DNA of 64,000 bases from an uncultured Pseudomonadota bacterium (GTDB lineage Bacteria > Myxococcota_A > Bradymonadia > Bradymonadales > Bradymonadaceae): NCBI GenBank assembly GCA_913057905.1, contig CAJXPB010000002.1, positions 62,001-126,000 on the forward strand. The letters are read 5' to 3'. A program made the position numbers and the translations under genes. The notes under the pieces are model-generated. The model saw nothing but the letters and a program-made list of their open reading frames with translations. It was not told where the DNA came from and ran no database searches. Below are positions 16,362 to 24,271 of the stretch, piece by piece. Each line of letters begins with the position of its first letter. Positions within the stretch are counted from its first letter, which is position 1.

Positions 16362-17711
16362 TCAGTATTTGACCGTCGCCTTGAGCTGCACGACGTGTTG
16401 CTGGAATTCGCGCAGCGCGGTGACGTTTTCGGTGGGCGCTCGGACTTGGTCGTCGGTGAAGTTGCCCCAGAAGTTGTAGGACAGCTCCAGGGAACCCCAG
16501 TCGGCGAAGTCGCTCATGATCGCCGCGTTGATGTTCAGAATGTTGTCGTTCAAGCCGAAGGGAATGCGAATATCGTTTCCATTAGCGTTACTCACGATGT
16601 AGTAGCGCGGCTCGGTGTTTGGGCCGGACGGTCCCGTCCTGTCAGCATCGAGATCGGCGTAGTCGCGCAGGATGTATTTTGCGCCGGCGCGTAATCCAAA
16701 CGCCTTGTCGAAGAAGTTCTGCTGAACTTCGCCACCGACCTCGTGGCTGCCATAGTAGTTACCGAGTGTGGAGTCGTCGAAGCTTCGCTCGTAGTGGACA
16801 CCGATGCCGCTATCGAGCGACAGGTCGCCCCACTTGAATCCGAACTGCGCGCGGCCGATCGGCTCGGAATAGTCCGGGCCCGACTCGTAAATTCCCCATT
16901 CCCAACCGAACAGAAGTTTTGTGCTCAGACGGCGGCTGATGAGTCCGCTGAGCCCGCCCTTTACGTTGACGGGCATGCTGTCGGTATTGGGCAACCCGGA
17001 GCCCTGCGCGCCGCGAGTCGGCGACTCGTAGCGGTTGACCTCGAGGTCGCTCTCGAGGATGAACGCCGTCTTGGGCAAAAACCTCCACGTCATGTCGAAC
17101 GACGCGACGTGTTGCTGTTTGTCGAGATCGAGCCCGGTGTCGAAGTAATACCGGTTGATGTTCCAGTGGTAGCCTAGGTCGATCCGCAGGATATCGTCAC
17201 CCGGGTGGATGCCGATGATTCCGCCCACGCTGTTGCGCAGCCAGTTGCGTTCGTTGGCGGTCGAGACCGTCGGCTCTTCACTGTTGTGCGTGAAGTCGTT
17301 TTCAACGGTGAAGCTGAAGCCACCGTTCGGATTTAGCTCGGCGCCCAGGTAGGCGTTTCCGGTCAGCCCGGTCTGGGCATCGACGGCATTGTCGCCGCCG
17401 AAGAACTGTTCCCAGACCAGCTCTCCATCGAAGTTGAGGTCGAGCGCCTGGGGATCATCGGTCTGAATACCGAGACCCGGAGCGATGTAGAGGATGGGAG
17501 CCGAGGGCAGGTCGGATACCCCGGTCTCCGCGGTGGTTCGACGAAAGACGTTTGTGTCGTACTCACCGGTCAGACTCAGGCGCGGATGAACAACGAGATT
17601 GCCCGCTTGAAGTCCATCCCCCGGGCCCGCGAGGCCCGTCGCCGGCCACAGCATGAATGCTGCGACCGCCAGACCGGCCAAGGGTGCTAGAACCGAACTT
17701 CTTTTGATCAT
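16362..17711 (-). CDS. outer-membrane beta-barrel, probable polysaccharide secretion porin partner
   Basis: ATG 17711 begins MIKRSSVLAPLAGLAVAAFM, a Sec signal ending near GLAGPG; an in-frame TTG at 17723 would lengthen it by four residues. The mature 420-odd residues open with the LTGEYDTNVFRR motif of BBP2-type barrels of exopolysaccharide loci and continue as alternating strands (AYLGAELNPNGGFSFTVEND; YYGSHEVGGEVQQNFF). The chain ends in VVQLKATVKY, an aromatic-terminated strand. It is followed by the short OPX lipoprotein gene. The pair fits the known arrangement in which a large barrel supplies the outer-membrane channel for a short OPX protein. The sequence shows no substrate specificity. 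Confidence 0.8.
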   Translation of the reverse strand: MIKRSSVLAPLAGLAVAAFMLWPATGLAGPGDGLQAGNLVVHPRLSLTGEYDTNVFRRTTAETGVSDLPSAPILYIAPGLGIQTDDPQALDLNFDGELVWEQFFGGDNAVDAQTGLTGNAYLGAELNPNGGFSFTVENDFTHNSEEPTVSTANERNWLRNSVGGIIGIHPGDDILRIDLGYHWNINRYYFDTGLDLDKQQHVASFDMTWRFLPKTAFILESDLEVNRYESPTRGAQGSGLPNTDSMPVNVKGGLSGLISRRLSTKLLFGWEWGIYESGPDYSEPIGRAQFGFKWGDLSLDSGIGVHYERSFDDSTLGNYYGSHEVGGEVQQNFFDKAFGLRAGAKYILRDYADLDADRTGPSGPNTEPRYYIVSNANGNDIRIPFGLNDNILNINAAIMSDFADWGSLELSYNFWGNFTDDQVRAPTENVTALREFQQHVVQLKATVKY

Positions 17712-17812
17712 AGACAAACCCAATCCTCAATATACACAGGTCATCGAGCCCTGAAGTCAGTCATCCATTCAGCGAAGTGTAATCAGGGCCGACGTTGTTC
17801 AACTGTGTTAAT

Positions 17813-18412
17813 CTACTGATACGGCGTCAACTCCGGAAGGTCCATAACCCCGATTGCCTGGTCATCTGACAGATACTCGGGGTCCTCTGGCATTTGACCG
17901 TCGACGTTCATCTCGACGTTCGTCTCATCGGAGTACCGCTGAATATCGCCAGCACACATCTGGGCCTCCTGGGTCAATTTATCGACCTTTTGGTGGGAGA
18001 CTGCAATGAGTGTGTAGTGATGTTTCGCCGCCTGGCCGTCCCCTTCGTCGGTCGCCTCTTTGAGTTTGACGTAACTCTGTTCGGAGACCTTCAGGAACCC
18101 CTTGATGGCGGCCTGTTTGTCGTTGATGCAGTTGATCTTGCCGATGTCCTTGTCGTCGGCGCGCGCCGAATCCAGCATCGAGTTGGTGTTTCCCAACTTC
18201 GTTTTCGCTTGTTTGATCTTCTTCTGCGCGCGGTCGAGCATCTGCTGATTGCTGAGCGCGTCGATATCCTCGTCGATGAGGTCACGATTCTCTTCAGCAA
18301 GGGTCTTGGCCCGGGAGCGCTGTTGATTTTGCGCGACGGACGGACCCACCAGCATAAACACAGCCAGTCCAACGGCCCCGGTCAAGAGCCACTTCAGACG
18401 TTGTGTTTGCAT
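17813..18412 (-). CDS. secreted helical (coiled-coil) hypothetical protein
   Basis: ATG 18412 has a strong AGGAGGT 5 nt upstream and starts a Sec signal (MQTQRLKWLLTGAVGLAVFM, cleavage after SVAQ). The 199-aa product is mostly charged helix (QQMLDRAQKKIKQAKTKLGN; LKVSEQSYVKLKEATDEGDG) with a Cys pair (INCIND and AQMCAGD) that may form a disulfide. A short Pro-containing acidic tail (MPEDPEYLSDDQAIGVMDLP) ends it. It is likely periplasmic and monomeric or coiled-coil. It lies upstream of the porin/OPX pair on the same strand with a 101-bp gap, so cotranscription is possible but unproven. Family not recognised. Confidence 0.7.
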   Translation of the reverse strand: MQTQRLKWLLTGAVGLAVFMLVGPSVAQNQQRSRAKTLAEENRDLIDEDIDALSNQQMLDRAQKKIKQAKTKLGNTNSMLDSARADDKDIGKINCINDKQAAIKGFLKVSEQSYVKLKEATDEGDGQAAKHHYTLIAVSHQKVDKLTQEAQMCAGDIQRYSDETNVEMNVDGQMPEDPEYLSDDQAIGVMDLPELTPYQ

Positions 18413-18705
18413 CGTGCACCTCCTCTCGGAAACTTGGCCTGCGAGACCAAGACTATATGCGTCATCGGACACGGACTGCTCCCAACGTACCACTCAACGA
18501 CCAAATTTCAAATTGATCGCCACCGGTAGGTGCCCAAGACGGCAATACTCTAACGTCGGAGCCCTTGATAACTGGCCTATCCCCGCGATTCAAGTCCGTG
18601 AGATGATTGCATTCCAGAAGTCCACACACAAAAGCGGCCAGCATGGAGACGCCCAATTAGGCGATCCATACCGGCCGTTTGAGGTCCACGCATTCAAGCG
18701 CGGTA
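18413..18705. other. 293-bp intergenic region, no gene seen
   Basis: This gap separates the end of the Glt/Tol-like operon from the secreted helical protein. Only short frames occur. A -10-like TATAGT on the minus strand (18452-18457) lies 40 bp before the ATG at 18412, without a well-spaced -35. No strong terminator hairpin was found for the operon end. Confidence 0.4.
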
Positions 18706-20115
18706 TCAGCCACCGGACTCGAAGACGAAGGTCTTGTTGATCATGACCTCGCCACCCTTGGGTTTCGGAAATCGAAGTCCCTGGATGACGTTCGAGACGC
18801 ACTGGCCGACGCCGCCGCCGACGCTGTCTTCGATCGATTGCGACTTGGTGACGCGGCCGGCCCGCCCGATGGTGAAGTTGATCACGACCTTCCCAGATGC
18901 GGACTGATTGACCTTGAGTTGTCGTTCGTAGCAGCGTTGAATTCTGGACTGATACCGCTTGAGGGTATTGGTCACCGACGAGGAGTCGAGAGACCCAGTC
19001 CCGGCTTTGGTCTCGGGCGTCTTCAGATCGACCCGTGCCTGGACCTTTTCCTCTTCTTTTTCACCGGTCTCGACGCCACCCTCGGCCTCTTTTGACCCAG
19101 AGGTCTTGTCGAGGTCCCCGATCCCAGCGGTCTTCCCGCTGCCATCGGCATCCGACGAGCCGGTCGGTAGGCCACTCTTTTCGCCGGGACCCGCGGTGAT
19201 GCCCTCGGAGTTTTTGAACGCAGACTCCATACTCGTCTCCCCGGCTCCCTCCGATAGGACGTCGGCCACACTTCCTTCGCCGTCCTTGGTCATGGACCCG
19301 ATCTGGCCGAGGATGGTTTTGTTCTGCACTTCCTTGGCCATCTGCCGCTGCTTCTCGGCCTCCTTTGCAGCCTGCTCCTCTGGAGACAGTTCTTCTTTCT
19401 TTTCTTCTTTTTGCTCCGGTTCCTCTTGCGGATGGGGCTGCGGCTCGGTCTTTTGCTTCTCTTTTTCGGAGGGTCCTTCGTCCGATTTTTTCTCTTTTTT
19501 CTTCTTAAGATCGAGCTTCTCCTTTTCTTTGTCGCGCATGATGTCGACAAAGCGATCGGGAACCTCGGAGTTCAGGTTTTTGGGTTCGGGCCAATCACGT
19601 GTCTGCAGAAAGACGACGAATCCGATCTGCAGGAGGGCAGAAACCCCGATGACCAGCGCGAAGATCGGCTCCATGCCTCGGATCCATCCGCCCCGCATCG
19701 ACGCCGGAAGCGCCGGTCGAGCGCGTTTTGGAGGGGCCGCGACAAACTGGAACAGGAGGGTCACTTCGCCGAGTTGAAGTCGCCCTCTGGCGGAGGGGGG
19801 AAGCTCGACTTCATACCCCGACTTCGTCTTATTGGCCCGGCCGGATTCGACCAGGCTCTCGAGGGTCTCGACTCCGCCTCCGGCGGCGATCTTGCCGCCC
19901 ATCTCCGAATTGAAGTGAAGGACGTACGAGCCGTCCCGGTTTTCGAAGATGCGGAACGAGTCCGGCAGGTCCGACACGGGGACGACAAACTGATTGCGCT
20001 TGAAGTCCTGGCCGACGGAGATGTCCTCCTGCTTTCGCATCAGCCGTTCTTCAACGATCTTCCCGTTACGGATGAGACCGATGCGCAGGACCTTTTTGTC
20101 GGACTGCTTGGACAT
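18706..20115 (-). CDS. FHA-like/TonB-like protein with AgmX/PglI-type C-terminal domain (GltG-like)
   Basis: The 469-aa protein has four parts. Residues 1-130 form an FHA-like cytosolic domain (KVLRIGLIRNGKIVEERLM; SVGQDFKRNQFVVP; LQLGEVTLLFQFV) resembling the N-terminus of Myxococcus GltG/PglI. A single membrane helix follows at about 150-172 (FALVIGVSALLQIGFVVFL). A long Lys/Glu/Pro-rich periplasm-spanning stretch follows. The C-terminal 90 residues are an AgmX/PglI TonB-like domain with its two conserved Cys (IQRCYERQL; VGQCVSNVI) and FPKPKGGEV end. It should transmit energy from the ExbB/ExbD motor to outer-membrane partners. It is the last gene of the cluster. Confidence 0.87.
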   Translation of the reverse strand: MSKQSDKKVLRIGLIRNGKIVEERLMRKQEDISVGQDFKRNQFVVPVSDLPDSFRIFENRDGSYVLHFNSEMGGKIAAGGGVETLESLVESGRANKTKSGYEVELPPSARGRLQLGEVTLLFQFVAAPPKRARPALPASMRGGWIRGMEPIFALVIGVSALLQIGFVVFLQTRDWPEPKNLNSEVPDRFVDIMRDKEKEKLDLKKKKEKKSDEGPSEKEKQKTEPQPHPQEEPEQKEEKKEELSPEEQAAKEAEKQRQMAKEVQNKTILGQIGSMTKDGEGSVADVLSEGAGETSMESAFKNSEGITAGPGEKSGLPTGSSDADGSGKTAGIGDLDKTSGSKEAEGGVETGEKEEEKVQARVDLKTPETKAGTGSLDSSSVTNTLKRYQSRIQRCYERQLKVNQSASGKVVINFTIGRAGRVTKSQSIEDSVGGGVGQCVSNVIQGLRFPKPKGGEVMINKTFVFESGG

Positions 20116-20204
20116 GAAGCTAACCTTCCTGGAAAACTGCCTCGGGGGCCATCGGCAACTCGTCTCGGCGGCCCCCGTTTACCTCGCTCAGACGCGCCCG
20201 GGCC

Positions 20205-20807
20205 TCAACCGCTGCCGGCAACGCCCAGCATGGAGCGCTCGGATTTGATGACCGCGAACTTGAATTTGCTCAGACCAGCCTGGCCGGCGGTGTACATGAC
20301 CTCGGTCAGCAGGCGGTACTTGATGGATCGGTCAGCCACGATCGTGACGATCGGCTCGAATTCCGAGCCCATCTGTTTGGCCTGGCGTTTCTGAACCTCG
20401 ATGATCTCGTTGAGACGGTCCATCAGATCGATGATCTCGAAGCCGGCGTCGCCGCCGCGCTTCTGACTCTTGTCGACCGGGACGTCGTTGACCTTCTCGT
20501 CGTTAACGAGAATCGACGAACGAGAGACCGTGATGGTCATCATGTCTTCCGGCGAGAGTTTCGTCGCCGATTCAGGCACCTTCAAGTCCTGCCCGGTCGC
20601 CTGGATCGTCTGCTCGCCGTAGCTCTTCAGCAGGAAGACGAGCAGAATGACCATGATGTCCATCAGGGAGTTGATGTTGACGGACCCCTCTCCGCCATCA
20701 TCCCTCTTCGAGCCGCGGCTCTGGCGGCGCTGCTTGCGCTTGCGCTGCTCCTTGAGCCACTCCTCTTCCTCTTCGCTGAATCCTTCTGGAGTCTCCTGCT
20801 CCGTCAT
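20205..20807 (-). CDS. ExbD/TolR-family proton-channel protein with the catalytic Asp
   Basis: The 200-aa protein has a basic cytosolic N-terminus (LKEQRKRKQRRQSRG), one membrane helix (SLMDIMVILLVFLLKSY) and a periplasmic ExbD fold ending near GLSKFKFAVIKSE. Asp50 in SLMD aligns with the protonatable Asp25 of ExbD (PLVD/PFID), so this subunit can carry protons. GGAG lies upstream of ATG 20807, and the gene is 15 bp downstream of the second exbD-like gene. With the ExbB protein it should form the inner-membrane motor that drives the TonB-like protein encoded next. Confidence 0.92.
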   Translation of the reverse strand: MTEQETPEGFSEEEEEWLKEQRKRKQRRQSRGSKRDDGGEGSVNINSLMDIMVILLVFLLKSYGEQTIQATGQDLKVPESATKLSPEDMMTITVSRSSILVNDEKVNDVPVDKSQKRGGDAGFEIIDLMDRLNEIIEVQKRQAKQMGSEFEPIVTIVADRSIKYRLLTEVMYTAGQAGLSKFKFAVIKSERSMLGVAGSG

Positions 20808-20822
20808 CGTAATCTACTCCCG

Positions 20823-21503
20823 TTACTTTGCGACGGCGAGCACCGGGTCGTTGAACAGCGGCTGCGGGATTTCCTTGCCACCCTTCACTTCGACCTCGGC
20901 GTCGGCCGCCCAGAAGTCTTCCATATTATCGTACGACTCTTCTTCGAGCTTGTATCGGGCCACGTCGAGCACCCGGACCACCATCGTAAACGGGATGTTC
21001 GGATCCCCGGAGACGTTGATGACCGTTTCCTCTGGGTACTCTTTTTTGATCTCCATCAGTTTATTGTAGAGGCCCATCCAGTCGTAGGCGTCACTGGCCT
21101 GGCGGAGCAACTTCTCGCCCTCTTCTTCGTTGCCGTTCTCATAGGCCTGGCGAGAGTTTTTGATCAAATTACCCACCTGGACGGACGTGTCGGCCAGACA
21201 GATGCTCGGGCCCGTCTCCGGACAGTCGCCCTGCGGTGGCAGAACCGCACCCGTGGCAGCGACGCGGAATCCATTGGATCCGACGCCGACCGTCAGGTTC
21301 AGCGGCTCTTCGTCCGTCTTCTTTTTCTTCTGGTCCGTCGGCGGTCCCACCGAGAGTTTAGGCGCGGTGATGTTCACCACTCCGATCTTCAGGAAGACCA
21401 CTGACAGAAGCAGCAGGGGAATGAGAATAACGACCATGTTCATGAAGGGAGCGAGGTTTAGCTCTTCGTGTTCGCTCCCTCCGGCGTCTCTATTGCGCGG
21501 CAT
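20823..21503 (-). CDS. ExbD/TolR-family protein with Asn replacing the channel Asp and a periplasmic insertion
   Basis: The 226-aa protein begins with the ExbD pattern LNLAPFMNMVVILIPLLLL, but position 22 is Asn (codon AAC at 21440-21438) where ExbD/TolR have the proton-carrying Asp. The periplasmic part is longer than usual, with an inserted segment containing a Cys pair (GDCPETGPSICLAD) and a helical KNSRQAYENGNEEEGEKLLR stretch before the core (ETVINVSGDPNIPFTMVVRV). GGAGG lies 4 nt before ATG 21503. Paired ExbD-type genes are normal in Myxococcota Agl/Glt systems. Here the pair would give a heterodimer with a single protonatable residue. Confidence 0.9.
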   Translation of the reverse strand: MPRNRDAGGSEHEELNLAPFMNMVVILIPLLLLSVVFLKIGVVNITAPKLSVGPPTDQKKKKTDEEPLNLTVGVGSNGFRVAATGAVLPPQGDCPETGPSICLADTSVQVGNLIKNSRQAYENGNEEEGEKLLRQASDAYDWMGLYNKLMEIKKEYPEETVINVSGDPNIPFTMVVRVLDVARYKLEEESYDNMEDFWAADAEVEVKGGKEIPQPLFNDPVLAVAK

Positions 21504-21610
21504 GCAACCTCCTCAGTCGTGCAAGGACCCGCTTGGCAACTCCGCAGACTCCCTGAGCGGGCGGCCGTATTCACGCGACCGCCCGCCGGGGGTGTACGGA
21601 GGAACAGACA

Positions 21611-22261
21611 TCAGTCGAGCGGGTTAGTTCCACCCTTGCCACGCGTGACGAGCAAGTTCTCGAGTCGCACGCTATACTGGTCTATCTCGTCGAGGATCTT
21701 TTTGACCATACCCGACAAAAGCAGGTGAGCGGTCATCGTGGGGATCGCGACGATAAGACCGAACGCGGTCGTGTTCATCGCCAGGGAGATACCGCGTGAC
21801 AGCGCCTGCTGTCGTTTCTGCGGGTCCTGGACCTTCTCCAGCGAGGCGAAGGCGTCGATCAGACCGATGATGGTTCCGAGCAGTCCAAGCAGCGTGGCGA
21901 TGTTCGCGATCGCGTTCAATGCGCCGACGCGCTTCTGGACCTTCGGCACGACCTCAAGGGTCGCTTCTTCGATAGCGTTCTGAATCTCGACCTCGCCCTT
22001 GTTGGCGCGGGTGAGACCGGCTTTGATAACCTTGGGCAGCGCCCGAGACGGGGCCGCGTTGCACAGCTTGATGGCTCGGTCGATGTTATCGGCCATCACC
22101 ATCTTCTGGATGCGAGCCATGAAGGCCTCGCCGTTGATATTGTACTTGAAGAAAAGGAAGATGAATCGCTCAATCGCGATTCCGATGGAAAAGATACTCA
22201 CCCCGAGGATGAGGTACATCCAAATTCCGCCCTGGCGAAATGCTTCTGCGATTCCAGCCAT
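21611..22261 (-). CDS. ExbB/TolQ/MotA-family proton channel protein
   Basis: ATG 22261, with GGAGG 8-9 nt upstream, gives a 216-aa protein of normal ExbB/TolQ size. It has an N-terminal membrane helix (GIWMYLILGVSIFSIGIAIE), a cytosolic helical region, and the two conserved pore helices: ANIATLLGLLGTIIGLIDAF and SLAMNTTAFGLIVAIPTM, whose Thr residues line the channel. It assembles as a pentamer around the ExbD-type pair and converts proton motive force into work in the periplasm. A good promoter candidate lies about 145 nt upstream, so motor genes may be expressed separately from the TPR genes. Confidence 0.94.
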   Translation of the reverse strand: MAGIAEAFRQGGIWMYLILGVSIFSIGIAIERFIFLFFKYNINGEAFMARIQKMVMADNIDRAIKLCNAAPSRALPKVIKAGLTRANKGEVEIQNAIEEATLEVVPKVQKRVGALNAIANIATLLGLLGTIIGLIDAFASLEKVQDPQKRQQALSRGISLAMNTTAFGLIVAIPTMTAHLLLSGMVKKILDEIDQYSVRLENLLVTRGKGGTNPLD

Positions 22262-22413
22262 TTCGAGTTTCCTCCGTACGAACTGGTATGGGATCGAAGT
22301 CTGGGTTCTGATTCGATGACTATGTATCAGGTCCGCATGGGACCTTGCAACGGTGGTGGTTCGGACCTCACGTCCGACCGACCACTCGGTGGAACCCGTA
22401 CAAATTCTGAGTG

Positions 22414-22441
22414 GTATAACACAACAGGAACAACCCAACAA
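22414..22441 (-). promoter_or_regulatory. sigma70-type promoter candidate for the ExbB/ExbD genes
   Basis: On the minus strand TTGTTG (22441-22436) and TTATAC (22419-22414) are separated by 16 bp, close to the consensus -35/-10 layout and in a locally AT-rich stretch. It would start RNA near 22406, leaving a leader of about 145 nt before the ExbB gene. No hairpin with a T-run separates it from the upstream small-protein gene. Confidence 0.45.
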
Positions 22442-22500
22442 TGCCGATTCAGCTTAAAGCATGGCTTCGGGAAATCGTCCCGCATCGAGCGGTCGGTCGA

Positions 22501-22752
22501 CTAAAACGGGTCCCGGTCGACCGACTTCAGGAGCTCATCAATGAATGATCTTTTGGGTTCGATCTCTTCGTAACTCAGGTTGGCGTGCTGAAGGATGTAG
22601 AAGGCCTCTGGCTTCTGGATGCGGCCCTCGATGACCGTCTCATCGAGGTTAATGACGCCTCCCTGGTCCTGAGCCATCGCCGTGCCGTTCGCCCCCAGCC
22701 ACAGTGCGGCTACCGTCAGCACCGCCAGACATACGCTCGTCAGTTGTCTCAT
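22501..22752 (-). CDS. small secreted protein of the Glt/Tol-like cluster, 83 aa
   Basis: ATG 22752 has GGGAG 6 nt upstream and lies 22 bp after the TPR lipoprotein stop. The product has a Sec signal (MRQLTSVCLAVLTVAALWLG, cleavage after AMAQ) and a mature peptide of about 55 residues with ETVIEGRIQKPEAFYILQ and a charged helical end (RSFIDELLKSVDRDPF). I recall similar short VIEGRIQKPEAFYIL proteins beside ExbB/ExbD genes in Myxococcota, which suggests a conserved periplasmic subunit of the machine. No characterised function is known to me. Confidence 0.75.
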   Translation of the reverse strand: MRQLTSVCLAVLTVAALWLGANGTAMAQDQGGVINLDETVIEGRIQKPEAFYILQHANLSYEEIEPKRSFIDELLKSVDRDPF

Positions 22753-22774
22753 GGTTTTCTCCCGTGCGTGTGGA

Positions 22775-24271
22775 CTAGTTGGAGCCGTCTTGGCCGGATC
22801 CGTTCTGCGGGGTGCCCTCTTGCGTTCCACTACTGTTCTGCTGGGTCTGCGATGAGCCGTCCCCGGACTCGTCCGACGAGTCACCGCCGGAATCGCCGCT
22901 GGAGTCTCCACCTGACTGCTTCTTTTGCATCTGTCGCATCATCTTTTTGCGCTGTTTCTCTGCATCGATCTGTTTTCTCGCCGCCTGGATGTATTTGTCG
23001 GCGGGGTCGTCTTCGCCGAGTTGGCCCCGCGAGACGCGTTTGTACTCGTTGAGCATCTCGATGGCCTTCTGAAGCCTGGGGATCTTGTCCATCCCGGGTA
23101 CGCTGGCGTCCAAATACAGGATCCCGAGGTTGAAGTAGGCATCGGCGTGGTCGCCTTTGATCTCCAGCACTCGTTGAAAACTAGCCTCGGCTTTCTTCGG
23201 TTTGCTCAGGTTTTTGTAGGCGTTGCCCAGATTCAGGTGTGCGCCCGCGAATTCGGGGTAGGCATCGATGGCGGCCTGATACTCCTCGGCGGCGGCCTGG
23301 TAGTCGCTGGCCTCATCGTACAGCAGGCCAAGGTTGTTGTGGGCCTCGGGGAAGCGTGGCGCGTACTTGATCGCCTCCTTGAAGTTGGCGATCGCCTTGG
23401 AGGTCTCTTCGTTCTCCATGGCGATCAATCCAAAGAGGAAATAGAGGTCGGGGCGTTCCGGGGACAGTTCGGAGGCCCGATTCAGCACGGCCCGGGCCAA
23501 CTCAAAACGTCCCATTTTGTAGTTGGCAGTCGCCAGGGCCACCATCGCCTCGACGTTGCGTTCGTCTCGCTTGAGGATCGACTTCGCCTGCTGGACGACA
23601 TCGTTGTACTGCTCCTTGGCGAGCATCACCTCGAGCTGGACGGCCCGGTGGCTCATGTTTTGAGAGTGGTTTTCGGCATATCGCCGCGCCACCGAGTCCG
23701 CCTTCGAGAGGTCGCCCCGGCGCAGATGGAGTCGCACGAGATTCATCAACGCGGGAGTAAAGGTCCCGTCCTTCTGCAGCGCCGATTCGTAGTGGGACTG
23801 AGCCTCGTCGAGGTTCCCCTGCTTTTCGGCGACGACCCCGAGGTTGTAGGCAGCCAAAAACCCCTGATCGGAGTCGAGGGCTCGCTCCAGCCGGCGGATC
23901 GCGACGGTGTAGTTTCCGCTGTTGGCGGCGTCGACCCCGTTGGCGATCGGCGAGATCGCCGGGCCCCCGTCGGAGTCGGTAGCCTTTGTATCCTTCGCAG
24001 GCTTGGCGGCTCTCTTCTTGGAGTCTTTTCCCTTGTCTGCCGCCTTCTTTCGGGTATCGGCCGGTTTTTCGGCCCCTTCTTTCGATGTCTCCGCTTCGTC
24101 GGGTGCATCCTCCTGGCCCGAGGCTTCCATCGCCTCGGCCTCACCGGATGTGTCGGACGTCTCCTGCGACGACGAAGCGCACCCGGAGATCAGCAACAAT
24201 CCTGCGGTGAGCAGGAATGCTGCGAGCGTGCCAGGTGCCGGTCTCGAAGATGGTGTCGACTCTCGAATCAC
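22775..24271 (-). CDS. TPR lipoprotein, AglT/GltE-like
   Basis: The start is GTG 24271 (AAGGAG 4 nt upstream), overlapping the previous stop by 4 nt (GTGA). The 498-aa protein has a lipobox (LLISGC, Cys at about 31), an acidic Lys/Ala-rich linker, then about eight TPR units between residues 110 and 430 (NYTVAIRRLERALDSDQGFL; EEYQAAIDAYPEFAGAHLNL), and a low-complexity Gly/Ser/Asp/Gln tail with a Lys/Met/Gln segment (KQRKKMMRQMQKKQ). An outer-membrane TPR lipoprotein next to ExbB/ExbD and a GltG-like protein matches AglT/GltE of the Myxococcus gliding (Glt) complex. It probably docks periplasmic partners at the outer membrane. Confidence 0.85.
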   Translation of the reverse strand: MIRESTPSSRPAPGTLAAFLLTAGLLLISGCASSSQETSDTSGEAEAMEASGQEDAPDEAETSKEGAEKPADTRKKAADKGKDSKKRAAKPAKDTKATDSDGGPAISPIANGVDAANSGNYTVAIRRLERALDSDQGFLAAYNLGVVAEKQGNLDEAQSHYESALQKDGTFTPALMNLVRLHLRRGDLSKADSVARRYAENHSQNMSHRAVQLEVMLAKEQYNDVVQQAKSILKRDERNVEAMVALATANYKMGRFELARAVLNRASELSPERPDLYFLFGLIAMENEETSKAIANFKEAIKYAPRFPEAHNNLGLLYDEASDYQAAAEEYQAAIDAYPEFAGAHLNLGNAYKNLSKPKKAEASFQRVLEIKGDHADAYFNLGILYLDASVPGMDKIPRLQKAIEMLNEYKRVSRGQLGEDDPADKYIQAARKQIDAEKQRKKMMRQMQKKQSGGDSSGDSGGDSSDESGDGSSQTQQNSSGTQEGTPQNGSGQDGSN

